Assembly: GCF_020616555.1 (NCBI RefSeq)
Contig: NZ_CP085173.1
Location: forward strand, 9,130,001 to 9,194,000
Direction: 5' to 3'
From: Streptomyces longhuiensis
GTDB lineage: Bacteria; Actinomycetota; Actinomycetes; Streptomycetales; Streptomycetaceae
Length of the DNA: 64,000 nucleotides
This document shows positions 25,276 through 33,039 of this stretch, piece after piece. Below the pieces are notes generated by a model, which made no database searches, was not told the origin of the DNA, and saw only the letters and a list, made by a program, of their open reading frames with translations. The translations under genes and the position numbers were made by a program. The number at the start of each line of letters is the position of its first letter. Positions within the stretch are counted from its first letter, which is position 1.

Positions 25276-26187
25276 ATGGAGATGCGTCAGCTCCGTCACT
25301 TCATGGCGGTCGTCGCCGAGGGCACCTTCACGGCTGCCGCCCGGTCCGAACTCATCGTGCAGTCGGCGCTCAGTACGTCGATCCGCAATCTGGAACGCGA
25401 ATTGGGGGCCGATCTCTTCGACCGCACCGGCCGCCGCGTCGTGCTCACCGAGGCCGGTCGTGCCCTGCTGCCGCAGGCCAGGGCCCTGCTGGCGGGAGCC
25501 GACGCGGCGCGCGACGCGGTGGCGGCGGTGGCGGGTCTGACCACCGGGCGTGTGTCCATCGGGACGATCCAGACCCTCACCTGCGTGGACCTGCCCGGCG
25601 AGCTGGCACTGTTCCACCGGCGTCTGCCCGGCATCCAGGTGTCGGTACGCGACGCACCGGTCGACGAACTGTACGCAGGGCTGCGGGCCGGTGAGCTGGA
25701 TCTCGCCTACCTCGCCCCGGACGCGGCCGAACTGCCCGACGGGCTCGTGGAGTTCGCCTCCTGGCGCGAGGAGCTGGTACTCGTCACCGCGCCCGGACAC
25801 CCCCTCGCGCGAGCGGGCCGCACGCTGATCCGGGACCTCGCACACGAGTCCTTCGTCGACTTCCGCGCCGGTACGGGCCTGGAGACCGCGGTACGCAGGC
25901 TGGCCGCGCACTGCGGTCTCGATCGCCGGATCACCTGCGACGTGACCCAGATCGGCATGCTCGTGGCCCTGGTCCGGGCCGGCATCGGGGTCGCGTTCGT
26001 GCCCCGGCGCATCGGCGAGGACGCGGGCCTGCCCTGTGTCCGGATCCGCCAGCCGGAGCCGGGCCGCACGGTCGTGCTCACCGGTCGTGGGCCGCGCCCG
26101 CGCAACCCGGCCGCCGCGGCCCTGATGGACCACCTCACCCGCGGCGAGGACCCGAGCCCACCGGCCACGCGCCGGCAAGCGAAATAG
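25276..26187 (+). CDS. LysR family transcriptional regulator
   Basis: The product has 303 residues with the LysR helix-turn-helix at 3-60 (MRQLRHFMAVVAEGTFTAAA, RNLERELGADLFDRTGR) and an effector-binding domain from about 90. The ATG at 25276 is preferred by match to the family start. The gene faces the PucR gene tail-to-tail (34 bases between) and is divergent from a possible small gene. Its target and effector are not indicated; the nearby permease/hydrolase unit at 27865 is a possible but remote target. Confidence 0.9.
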   Translation: MEMRQLRHFMAVVAEGTFTAAARSELIVQSALSTSIRNLERELGADLFDRTGRRVVLTEAGRALLPQARALLAGADAARDAVAAVAGLTTGRVSIGTIQTLTCVDLPGELALFHRRLPGIQVSVRDAPVDELYAGLRAGELDLAYLAPDAAELPDGLVEFASWREELVLVTAPGHPLARAGRTLIRDLAHESFVDFRAGTGLETAVRRLAAHCGLDRRITCDVTQIGMLVALVRAGIGVAFVPRRIGEDAGLPCVRIRQPEPGRTVVLTGRGPRPRNPAAAALMDHLTRGEDPSPPATRRQAK

Positions 26188-26221
26188 CCGGCGCACCGCC
26201 GCCCGGGGCATGGCACGTGGA

Positions 26222-27706
26222 TCAGTCCAGAAGCCCCAGCTGCCCGGCCGCCCGGATCGCGAGCCACACCTCGGCGAAGGACGCCGTGGTCGTCAGATCG
26301 CGGCCCGTCAGCTCACTGAAGCGGCGCAGGCGATAGGAGAGCGTGTTGGGGTGGATGTGAAGCGCGGTCGCGGCCTCGTCGGTGCGCCGGTCGCGCTCCA
26401 TCCACGTACGCACCGACGGGAGCAGCCGGGAGCCGTGGCTGCCGTCGTAGCGCAGCGCGTCGCCCAGCACGTGATCGACGAGCGCGGTGAGGGCGGCGGG
26501 GTCGTCGGGCAGCCAGCGGCCGGTGGCGTCGTCGGCGTAGCGGACGAGGGGGCGGCCGGATGCCGCGGCGTGGGAGGCGGCCCACAGGGCTTCGCGCCGG
26601 GCGACCCGCAACGAGGCCCCGGGCCGGACGGGGCGGCTCATGCCGGCCGTCACCCCCGGCAGAGCGGCGATCGTGTCGCCGAGGCGGGGTGAGCCGAAGA
26701 GGTAGCGGTCGTCGCCCCGGTTGAGGAGCAGGCAGGGCTCGTCGTGGAGGGCTTCCAGCACGGCCTGCTGCGTCACGCCCCTGACCACCGCAAGGGCGGC
26801 CTCGCCCTTGATCGAGTGGCGCAGCAGATGGCGCTTCGCGACGGCCGGATCGAGCGCGTCCTGCAGCAGCTCCGCCAGGATCTCGGTGCCTTCGCGGCGC
26901 AGCGTCTCGCGTTCGGTGCGGACCATGGCGAGCTGGAGCGCGGCCACGGTGGCGATGTGCTGCACGACGGCGAGGCCCGCCGGGCGCGCGCCGTCGTGGG
27001 CCATGGCGATGAGGAAACCGGCGGGTCCGCCGGGTGAGGGTACGGGGAGAGCGAATCCGCCGGGGATCGTCGGCGGGGCGTCCGCCGAGCGGGGCAGCAG
27101 GGACGGGTCCGGCGCGGGCACGCCGGGCAGCAGGGGCCGGCCCTGCCGGGTGCACAGGTAGATGGCGTATCCGGAGAGGTTCTCCAGGCGGCTGAAGAGT
27201 TCGGCCGTGTCCAGGTTCTCCGAGGTGAGCCAGCGCAAGGCGCCGAAGACCTGGAGCTGGGCGCCGAGCCGGTGGCGGGCGTCCTCCTGGACCGCGGCCG
27301 CGACCTCCTGCGCGACCGCGATGAAGGGGACGGCGAGCGGTACTTCCAGGACCGGCATGCCGCGCTCCTCGGCCGCGGCGTGGAACGCCTGGCGCAGGGG
27401 AGGCATGTGCAGCTGGGCGGAGACGGCCAGGGCGGCCACCCCTGCGTCGTCGAGCCGTTCCAGGTAGGCCCGCTGCCCGGCGGCCGAGCGCGGCATCGCG
27501 AGACCCGTCGTCATGATCATTTCGGCGCCCAGGAGCCAGGGCGTGGGGTCGTCCAGCTCGCTGACATGCGCCCACGACACCGAGCGGGACAGGCCCGCCG
27601 CGCCCGCGACCAGGCGCAACTGCAACGCGGGGTAGGACAGCAGGTCCGCGACGGTCACCCGCTGGCGGTCCACCCGGCCGGTGCGGTGTTCTTTGTGCTC
27701 AGCCAC
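26222..27706 (-). CDS. PucR family transcriptional regulator
   Basis: This 494-residue regulator has the N-terminal PucR domain (about 18-135, VTVADLLSYPALQLRLVAGA) and the C-terminal PucR helix-turn-helix (about 440-490, AATALHIHPNTLSYRLRRF). The middle is a GAF-like/GGDEF-degenerate region. PucR proteins control purine, pyrimidine, amine or proline-type catabolism, usually sensing a pathway metabolite. It uses a GTG start at 27706 and is divergent from the NCS1 permease gene, with a perfect inverted repeat in the 158-base spacer, so it most likely activates or represses that operon. Confidence 0.9.
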   Translation of the reverse strand: MAEHKEHRTGRVDRQRVTVADLLSYPALQLRLVAGAAGLSRSVSWAHVSELDDPTPWLLGAEMIMTTGLAMPRSAAGQRAYLERLDDAGVAALAVSAQLHMPPLRQAFHAAAEERGMPVLEVPLAVPFIAVAQEVAAAVQEDARHRLGAQLQVFGALRWLTSENLDTAELFSRLENLSGYAIYLCTRQGRPLLPGVPAPDPSLLPRSADAPPTIPGGFALPVPSPGGPAGFLIAMAHDGARPAGLAVVQHIATVAALQLAMVRTERETLRREGTEILAELLQDALDPAVAKRHLLRHSIKGEAALAVVRGVTQQAVLEALHDEPCLLLNRGDDRYLFGSPRLGDTIAALPGVTAGMSRPVRPGASLRVARREALWAASHAAASGRPLVRYADDATGRWLPDDPAALTALVDHVLGDALRYDGSHGSRLLPSVRTWMERDRRTDEAATALHIHPNTLSYRLRRFSELTGRDLTTTASFAEVWLAIRAAGQLGLLD

Positions 27707-27736
27707 AAAGCGAGGCTACCTCTTCGTGTCTGCACC

Positions 27737-27752
27737 GATTGCCGTGGCAATC
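27737..27752. promoter_or_regulatory. Inverted repeat between PucR gene and NCS1 operon
   Basis: GATTGCC and GGCAATC are perfect arms around a two-base GT centre. TTGCCGTG is repeated directly at 27755-27762, partly matching the left arm plus centre. The site is 30 bases from the PucR start and about 110 from the permease start, the position expected for a shared regulator site. Confidence 0.45.
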
Positions 27753-27864
27753 CCTTGCCGTGCACACTCACCCGACCACCTGCACCTGTTTCGCTGTCGC
27801 GCGAGAAACTGCCCGCCGCGTCCGCCGACGACCTGATCAAGCTGCTCGCTCCCAAGGAGGACGA

Positions 27865-29400
27865 ATGAGTGATTCCCCGGCTCTGACGGAGGTGGAGCAG
27901 TACGGCGTCGAACGCATCCCTGACTCGGACCGCTCCGCCAAGCCCCTGGACCTGTTCCGGGTCGCGTTCGGTGGTGCCAACACCTTCGCCACCTGCGTGC
28001 TGGGCGCCTTCCCCATCCTGTTCGGCCTCTCGTTCTGGCAGGGCCTCGCGGCGACCGTGCTCGGCCTCGTGGCCGGTGCGCTGATCCTGGCGCCGCTCGC
28101 GGTGTTCGGTCCGCGCAACGGCACCAACAACGCCGTGTCGTCCTCGGCCCACCTGGGTGTGCACGGCCGGATCGTCGGCTCGTTCCTCTCGCTGCTCACC
28201 GCCGTCGCGTTCTTCTCGATCTCCGTGTGGTCCTCCGGGGACGCCCTGGTCGGCGGCGCGCACCGGCTGATGGGCGTGCCCCAGAACGACGGCGTGTTCG
28301 CGCTGGCGTACGGCGTGTTCGCGCTGCTCGTGCTGACGGTGTGCGTGTACGGCTTCCGGTTCATGCTGTTCGTGAACAAGATCGCCGTCGTGGCGGCGTC
28401 GACGCTGTTCGTCCTCGGCTTCTTCGCCTTCGCCGGTGACTTCGACCCGGGCTACCAGGGGTCGTTCTCGTCCGCCTCGTCCGCCGGGTTCTGGCCCGCC
28501 TTCATCGGCTCGGCCCTGATCGTGCTGTCCAATCCGGTGTCGTTCGGTGCCTTCCTCGGCGACTGGGCCCGCTACATTCCGGCACAGGCGTCGAGCCGCC
28601 GCGTCGTCACCGCCGCGTTCGCCTCGCAGATCGCGACCATCCTGCCCTTCTTCTTCGGGCTCGCCACCGCCTCGATCATCGCGGAGAAGGCGGCCAAGTA
28701 CATGGACCCGAGCGCGTCGAACTACGTCGGAGGGCTCCTCGCGATCGCGCCCGGCTGGTACTTCCTGCCCGTGTGTCTGCTCGCGCTGATCGGCGGCATG
28801 TCCACCGGCACCACCTCGCTCTACGGCACCGGTCTCGACTTCTCCAGCGTGTTCACCCGCTTCAGCCGTGTGCAGGCGACGCTGTTCGTCGGTGTGCTGT
28901 CGATCGGATTCATCTTCGTCGGGCGCTTCGCGGCCAACCTGTCCCAGTCCATCTCGACGTTCGCGACGCTGATCATCACGTGCACCGCCCCCTGGATGGT
29001 GATCATGATGCTCGGCTGGCTGACCCGCCGCGGCTGGTACGACCCCGACTCGCTCCAGGTCTTCAACCGGCGCCAGAAGGGCGGCCGTTACTGGTTCACC
29101 CACGGCTGGAACTGGCGCGGCATGGGCGCGTGGCTGACCTCCGCCGTTCTCGCCCTGATGTTCGTGAACCTGCCCGGCCAGTTCGTCGGCCCCCTCGGCG
29201 ACCTAGCCGGCGGTGTGGACCTCTCGCTCCTGGTCGGCCTCGGTGTCGCCGCCCTCCTGTACCTGGCCCTGCTGTGGCTCTTCCCCGAGCCGCGCGAGGT
29301 CTACGGGCCCCAGGGGCCGCGTCTGGTCCGCGCCTCGAACACGCCCGTCCCGCCGATCACCGACGACGTCCCCGCGCCCGTCGCCGCGGGAAGGGCGTGA
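27865..29400 (+). CDS. NCS1 family nucleobase/cation symporter
   Basis: The 511-residue protein has about 12 membrane segments and the NCS1 hallmarks: NTFATCVLGAFPILFGLSFW near the N-terminus (helix 1 region with the sodium/substrate contacts), FGPRNGTNNAVSSSAHLGV and FGAFLGDWARYIP. The family imports cytosine, purines, allantoin or hydantoins with protons or sodium. The ATG at 27865 follows AAGGAGG at the right distance; the longer frame upstream is not membrane-protein-like. It heads an operon with the metal-dependent cyclase-family hydrolase and a SnoaL-like protein, so the substrate is probably a cyclic amide or related N-heterocycle that the hydrolase opens. Confidence 0.9.
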   Translation: MSDSPALTEVEQYGVERIPDSDRSAKPLDLFRVAFGGANTFATCVLGAFPILFGLSFWQGLAATVLGLVAGALILAPLAVFGPRNGTNNAVSSSAHLGVHGRIVGSFLSLLTAVAFFSISVWSSGDALVGGAHRLMGVPQNDGVFALAYGVFALLVLTVCVYGFRFMLFVNKIAVVAASTLFVLGFFAFAGDFDPGYQGSFSSASSAGFWPAFIGSALIVLSNPVSFGAFLGDWARYIPAQASSRRVVTAAFASQIATILPFFFGLATASIIAEKAAKYMDPSASNYVGGLLAIAPGWYFLPVCLLALIGGMSTGTTSLYGTGLDFSSVFTRFSRVQATLFVGVLSIGFIFVGRFAANLSQSISTFATLIITCTAPWMVIMMLGWLTRRGWYDPDSLQVFNRRQKGGRYWFTHGWNWRGMGAWLTSAVLALMFVNLPGQFVGPLGDLAGGVDLSLLVGLGVAALLYLALLWLFPEPREVYGPQGPRLVRASNTPVPPITDDVPAPVAAGRA

Positions 29401-29405
29401 CGGCC

Positions 29406-30050
29406 ATGCGCCTCGTGGACCTCTCCGTCGAGCTCGCGACCGGCATGCCGGTCTACCCCGGCGACCCCCGCGTCACCCTCACCCCCGCCCTGAGCGTCGC
29501 GGCGGACGGTGTGAACGTCCTGCACCTGGACATGGGGTCCCAGTCCGGTACGCACGTCGACGCGCCGTTCCACATCGACGACTCGCTGCCCACCCTCGAC
29601 CAGCTGCCGCTGGACCGTTTCGTGGGAGAGGCCGTCGTCGTCGACGCCCGCGGCGTGCGCCCGCGCTCACCGCTCGGGCCGGACCTCTTCGAGGGCCGGA
29701 TCCGGGCCGGGGCGATCGTCCTCGTCGCCACCGGCTGGTCGGCGCACTGGGGCACCGAGGACTACTTCACCCACCCCTACCTGACCCGGGAGGCGGCCGA
29801 ACTCCTGGTCGCCGGGGGAGTGCGTACGGTCGGCATCGACGCGCTGAGCGTGGATCCCACCCCCGCCGAGGAGTTCCCCGCCCACCAGATTCTGTGTGGG
29901 GCGCACGCCGTGATCGCCGAGAACCTGACCGGACTCGGCCCTCTGGCCGACGCACAGTCGGCGGGCGAGCCCATCGAGGTCTCGCTGCTGCCGATGAAAC
30001 TGCCCGCCGCCGACGGCGCACCCGTACGCGCCGTCGCCCGCATCGGCTGA
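29406..30050 (+). CDS. Cyclase/kynurenine formamidase-family metal hydrolase
   Basis: This 214-residue protein is a member of PF04199. The metal motif H-x-G-T-H-x-D-x-P-x-H is recognisable as SGTHVDAPFH (about 47-56), with further ligands expected in the GAHAVIAENL segment near 170. Family members hydrolyse N-formylkynurenine, isatin and other cyclic or formyl amides. The ATG at 29406 is chosen for spacing from GGGAAGGG; a GTG at 29397 overlapping the permease stop is an alternative giving three more residues. Coupling to an NCS1 importer under a PucR regulator suggests ring opening of an imported N-heterocycle. Confidence 0.85.
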   Translation: MRLVDLSVELATGMPVYPGDPRVTLTPALSVAADGVNVLHLDMGSQSGTHVDAPFHIDDSLPTLDQLPLDRFVGEAVVVDARGVRPRSPLGPDLFEGRIRAGAIVLVATGWSAHWGTEDYFTHPYLTREAAELLVAGGVRTVGIDALSVDPTPAEEFPAHQILCGAHAVIAENLTGLGPLADAQSAGEPIEVSLLPMKLPAADGAPVRAVARIG

Positions 30051-30084
30051 ACCGCCCGCATTCCTGCGAGAAGGAGCACCCCCC

Positions 30085-30474
30085 ATGACCGACGAGGTAC
30101 TGAAGGCCGCCGACGCCCTGGTGTCCGCGTTCGGCGAAGGCCGTCTCGACGACTACTTCGACGCGTTCACGCCTGACGCGACGTTCGTCTTCCACACCAC
30201 GTCCGAACGCGTCGCGTCCACCGCCGACTACCGCGCCCTGTGGAGCCGCTGGGTCGCCGAGGACGGGTTCCGGATCGTGCGCTGCGCATCCACCGACCAG
30301 CTGGTGCAGCCCTTCGGCGACACCGCCGTCTTCAGCCACCGGGTCGAGACCACGGTGGCCACGACGGCCGGCGAGGAGACGCTCCGCGAACGCGAGACGA
30401 TCGTGTTCGCCCGCCAGGACTCCGGCCGCTGGCTCGCCGTCCACGAGCATCTCTCACCGGCGCCCGAAGCCTGA
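30085..30474 (+). CDS. SnoaL-like/NTF2-fold protein
   Basis: The product has 129 residues with the cone-shaped NTF2 fold pattern of SnoaL-like and DUF4440 proteins: an N-terminal helix pair (DALVSAFGEGRLDDYFDAFTPDATF, given here as residues 11-35) followed by alternating strands with GDTAVFSHRVETTV. A good AGAAGGAG site precedes the ATG. Such proteins can be small isomerases, hydrolases or binding proteins; no catalytic residues can be assigned safely. It is third in the PucR-linked unit and is followed by a strong terminator. Confidence 0.8.
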   Translation: MTDEVLKAADALVSAFGEGRLDDYFDAFTPDATFVFHTTSERVASTADYRALWSRWVAEDGFRIVRCASTDQLVQPFGDTAVFSHRVETTVATTAGEETLRERETIVFARQDSGRWLAVHEHLSPAPEA

Positions 30475-30485
30475 TCCGCCGCTCC

Positions 30486-30530
30486 ACGACGTCGCCCCGG
30501 AACGCCTCAGGCGTTCCGGGGCGACGTCGT
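30486..30530. terminator. Perfect 21-bp stem hairpin terminator
   Basis: The arms 30486-30506 and 30510-30530 are exact reverse complements around a three-base TCA loop. It starts 11 bases after the SnoaL-like stop and ends 26 bases before the end of the convergent LacI gene, so it can stop both units. The length and perfection are exceptional for this window. Confidence 0.85.
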
Positions 30531-30556
30531 CGTTCCGGAACGCGTGGTCGACGAGG

Positions 30557-31573
30557 TCACCCCCGCGCGGGTCCGCTCGTCGAGTCCCTGGCCTGGAGCG
30601 ATGTACGCAGGACCACCGTCTGCAGTGGTTTGTCCGTGCCCGCGATGCGTTCCTGAAGGAGTCCCGCGGCAGCGAACCCCAGCTCGTACGACGGGAGTTG
30701 GACCGAGGTGAGCGACGGGGTGACGAGCTCGGGCCACGGGACGTCGCCGAAGGAGAGCAGGCCGGTCCGCGGGGGCTCGCGGCCCGCGTCGCGCAAGGCG
30801 GCCAGGGCGCCCACCGTCATGAGGTTGTTCGCCACGAACACGGCGTCCGGGGGCTCCGGCAGGGCGAGCAGTCGCTCCATCGCGGCCCGCCCGCCCTCGA
30901 CGCGGAAGTCGCCGTGGCAGACGTACTCGGCGGGCGGCTCCCCCTGCCCGCTCTCCCGCAGATGGTCCCGCAGGACCGCGCGGTACCCGGCGAGTCGCTC
31001 GTCCGACGTCGAGGTGCCCTCGGGACCGGCGATGCACGCGATCCGCCGATAGCCCTGGGCGAGCAGGTGCTCGGTGGCCTCCTCACCACCGTGCTGGTTG
31101 TCCAGCATGACGGCGTCGACCGACGCACCCCGGGGCCGCCGGTCGACCGCGACGACGGGCGTGCCGCGGTCGACGAGCGCGGAGAGATCCGTGCGGTGGC
31201 GGGACGCGGCGGCGATGATGACTCCGGCCATCTGCTCGCCCGCGGCGACCTCCAGGTAGCGGTGCTCCTTGTCGACGTCCTCGTCGGTGTTGCACAGGAC
31301 CACCGAGAGGTTCGTCTTCTGGGCGGCGTCCTCGACACCGCGGGCCAGGGCCGTGAAGAAGGGGTTGGCGATGTCCGGGATGATCAGGCCGATCACGGAG
31401 GCCCGCTGCATCCGCAGGGAGCGGGCGACGCGGTTGGGGGCGAAGCCCAGTTCGGCCGCCGTCCTGCGTACGTTCGCGGCCCGCTCCGCCGTGACCCGCC
31501 CGCCGTTGAACACCCGCGACACCGTTGCCGGGGAGACCCCGGCCGCGCGTGCCACGTCGTAGATCGTCGCCAC
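30557..31573 (-). CDS. LacI family regulator of sugar system 3
   Basis: This 338-residue regulator has the LacI helix-turn-helix at 2-50 (TIYDVARAAGVSPATVSRVF) and the usual sensor domain. The GTG at 31573 gives the family start and length, with GAGAGGG close upstream; an ATG at 31639 would add 22 residues and cannot be excluded. It is divergent from the GH172 gene. Two TGAAA/TTTCA-type palindromes with CG centres in the 287-base spacer are probable binding sites. The effector would be a pentose or a short oligosaccharide if the locus handles D-arabinose. Confidence 0.92.
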   Translation of the reverse strand: MATIYDVARAAGVSPATVSRVFNGGRVTAERAANVRRTAAELGFAPNRVARSLRMQRASVIGLIIPDIANPFFTALARGVEDAAQKTNLSVVLCNTDEDVDKEHRYLEVAAGEQMAGVIIAAASRHRTDLSALVDRGTPVVAVDRRPRGASVDAVMLDNQHGGEEATEHLLAQGYRRIACIAGPEGTSTSDERLAGYRAVLRDHLRESGQGEPPAEYVCHGDFRVEGGRAAMERLLALPEPPDAVFVANNLMTVGALAALRDAGREPPRTGLLSFGDVPWPELVTPSLTSVQLPSYELGFAAAGLLQERIAGTDKPLQTVVLRTSLQARDSTSGPARG

Positions 31574-31698
31574 TGCCCTCTCACTCAACCCCTCGTCCGG
31601 GCACGGGCGTTGGCCGCCGTGCGCTGTTGTGTGCGTCATTGTCCGCCCTGTCGTGCGGCAGTCGGGTCAGCGTCTCCCTCAGGTTCCGGGCCAACCTC

Positions 31699-31727
31699 TT
31701 GACAGCGTCTGGCGTGAAACCTACGTT
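31699..31727 (+). promoter_or_regulatory. Promoter of the GH172/ABC/kinase/isomerase operon
   Basis: TTGACA (31699-31704), a perfect -35, is followed after 17 bases by TACGTT (31722-31727), a good -10. A palindrome begins five bases later, at the expected transcription start, and a second one lies in the leader. Confidence 0.7.
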
Positions 31728-31731
31728 CCCG

Positions 31732-31745
31732 TGAAACGGATTTCA
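31732..31745. promoter_or_regulatory. LacI-type operator O1 at the transcription start
   Basis: TGAAACGGATTTCA has inverted arms TGAAA/TTTCA with a four-base centre. It covers the likely transcription start downstream of the TTGACA/TACGTT promoter, where repressor binding would block initiation. Confidence 0.55.
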
Positions 31746-31833
31746 AGGAGTTCCCGGTCGGTCTGCGTCATGGGCAACGGGTCTCAGCCGTAATTCAGGA
31801 CATCGAGGGGCGACTTCCCTTCGCCTTCATGAA

Positions 31834-31845
31834 GAAATCGATTTC
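31834..31845. promoter_or_regulatory. LacI-type operator O2 in the leader
   Basis: GAAATCGATTTC is a perfect 12-base palindrome with a CG centre, followed by A, so that it shares ATTTCA with O1. It lies 15 bases before the GH172 start, about 100 bases from O1, a spacing compatible with looping or roadblock. Confidence 0.6.
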
Positions 31846-31860
31846 AAAAACGGAGCTTTG

Positions 31861-32964
31861 ATGAGCATCGCCCCCGGACTGGCAGGCCTCGCCCGCACCA
31901 CCAGCGCGGTCACGCGTTCCATCAGCGCGGAGAACTTCACCGGAGCCAAGGGAGCGGGCGGCATGGCGACCGAGGGCACAGGCGCCCTCGCCGCCGACCG
32001 GCTCGGCCGCGGCTGGAAGATCTCCCCGAGCATCGACATAGCGGCGGGGGAGACCGTCGTGCTCGCCGACATCGACGGCCCCGGCACCCTCACGCACCTC
32101 TGGTGCACCACAGCCCCGCATGCGGCCTGGCGCCAGACACTGCTGCGCTTCTACTGGGAGGGCGAGGAGTCCCCGGCCGTCGAGGTACCGCTCGGTGACT
32201 TCTTCTGCAACGGCTGGAACGTCTTCAGCCAGGTCAGTTCCATCCCGGTGGCGGCCAACCCCAACGGGGGATTCAACGCGTACTGGCCGATGCCCTTCCG
32301 CCGCAAGGCCCGGATCACGCTGGAGAACCTGGCCGCCGAGCAGATGACGCTCTACTACCAGATCGACTACGAGCTGGGCGAGGTCGCGGACGACGCCGCT
32401 TACTTCCACGCCCAGTGGCGGCGCAGCAACCCGGTCACGGCCGGCACGGACCACACCCTCCTCGAGGGTGTCGAGGGCCAGGGCCAGTACATCGGCACCT
32501 ATCTGGCATGGGCCGTCAACAGCCCCGGCTGGTGGGGCGAGGGCGAGCTGAAGTTCTTCCTGGACGGCGACGACGAGTTTCCGACGATCTGCGGCACGGG
32601 CACCGAGGACTACTTCGGCGGTGCCTGGAACTTCGACGTCCCCGGCCATGGTTACACCGCCTTCACCACGCCGTACCTCGGCCTCAATCAGATCCTCGAG
32701 CCGGACGGGCTCTACGACAGCCAGCAGCGTTTCGGGATGTACCGCTGGCACGTCCTCGACCCGATCCGCTTCCAGGAGGACCTGCGAGTGACCGTCCAGT
32801 GCCTCGGCATCGCCCGGGGCCACGGGAACGGTCTCCGGCACCGCTACCGGCCCAACCACGACGACATCGCGTCGACCTCTCTCTTCTACCTGGACCGGCC
32901 CGCCGGCGCCTCCTTGCCGGCCACGCCCGGGCTGCTGGACCTCGAGGTCGACACGCACATGTAG
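31861..32964 (+). CDS. DUF2961/GH172 family glycoside hydrolase
   Basis: The 367-residue product has the DUF2961 signatures DGPGTLTHLWCT (about 73-84), VPLGDFFCNGWNVF, NPNGGFNAYWPMPFRRKARI and GTGTEDYFGGAWNF (about 242-255). GH172 comprises exo-acting enzymes on furanosides, known examples being alpha-D-fructofuranosidase/difructose dianhydride enzymes and exo-D-arabinofuranosidases. Family members have two jelly-roll domains and usually form trimers; the acidic residues of the DFF, TED and related segments are candidate catalytic ones. No signal peptide is seen, so it should act on imported oligosaccharide. It heads an operon with ABC importer, kinase and isomerase, which favours D-arabinofuranosides. 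Confidence 0.85.
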   Translation: MSIAPGLAGLARTTSAVTRSISAENFTGAKGAGGMATEGTGALAADRLGRGWKISPSIDIAAGETVVLADIDGPGTLTHLWCTTAPHAAWRQTLLRFYWEGEESPAVEVPLGDFFCNGWNVFSQVSSIPVAANPNGGFNAYWPMPFRRKARITLENLAAEQMTLYYQIDYELGEVADDAAYFHAQWRRSNPVTAGTDHTLLEGVEGQGQYIGTYLAWAVNSPGWWGEGELKFFLDGDDEFPTICGTGTEDYFGGAWNFDVPGHGYTAFTTPYLGLNQILEPDGLYDSQQRFGMYRWHVLDPIRFQEDLRVTVQCLGIARGHGNGLRHRYRPNHDDIASTSLFYLDRPAGASLPATPGLLDLEVDTHM

Positions 32965-33039
32965 CCACGCAAGGGCCGGATCCCCGGCACTCGCACCCAT
33001 CCCCAGGCAGGCATGTACTCACAGAGACGGGAGCACACC

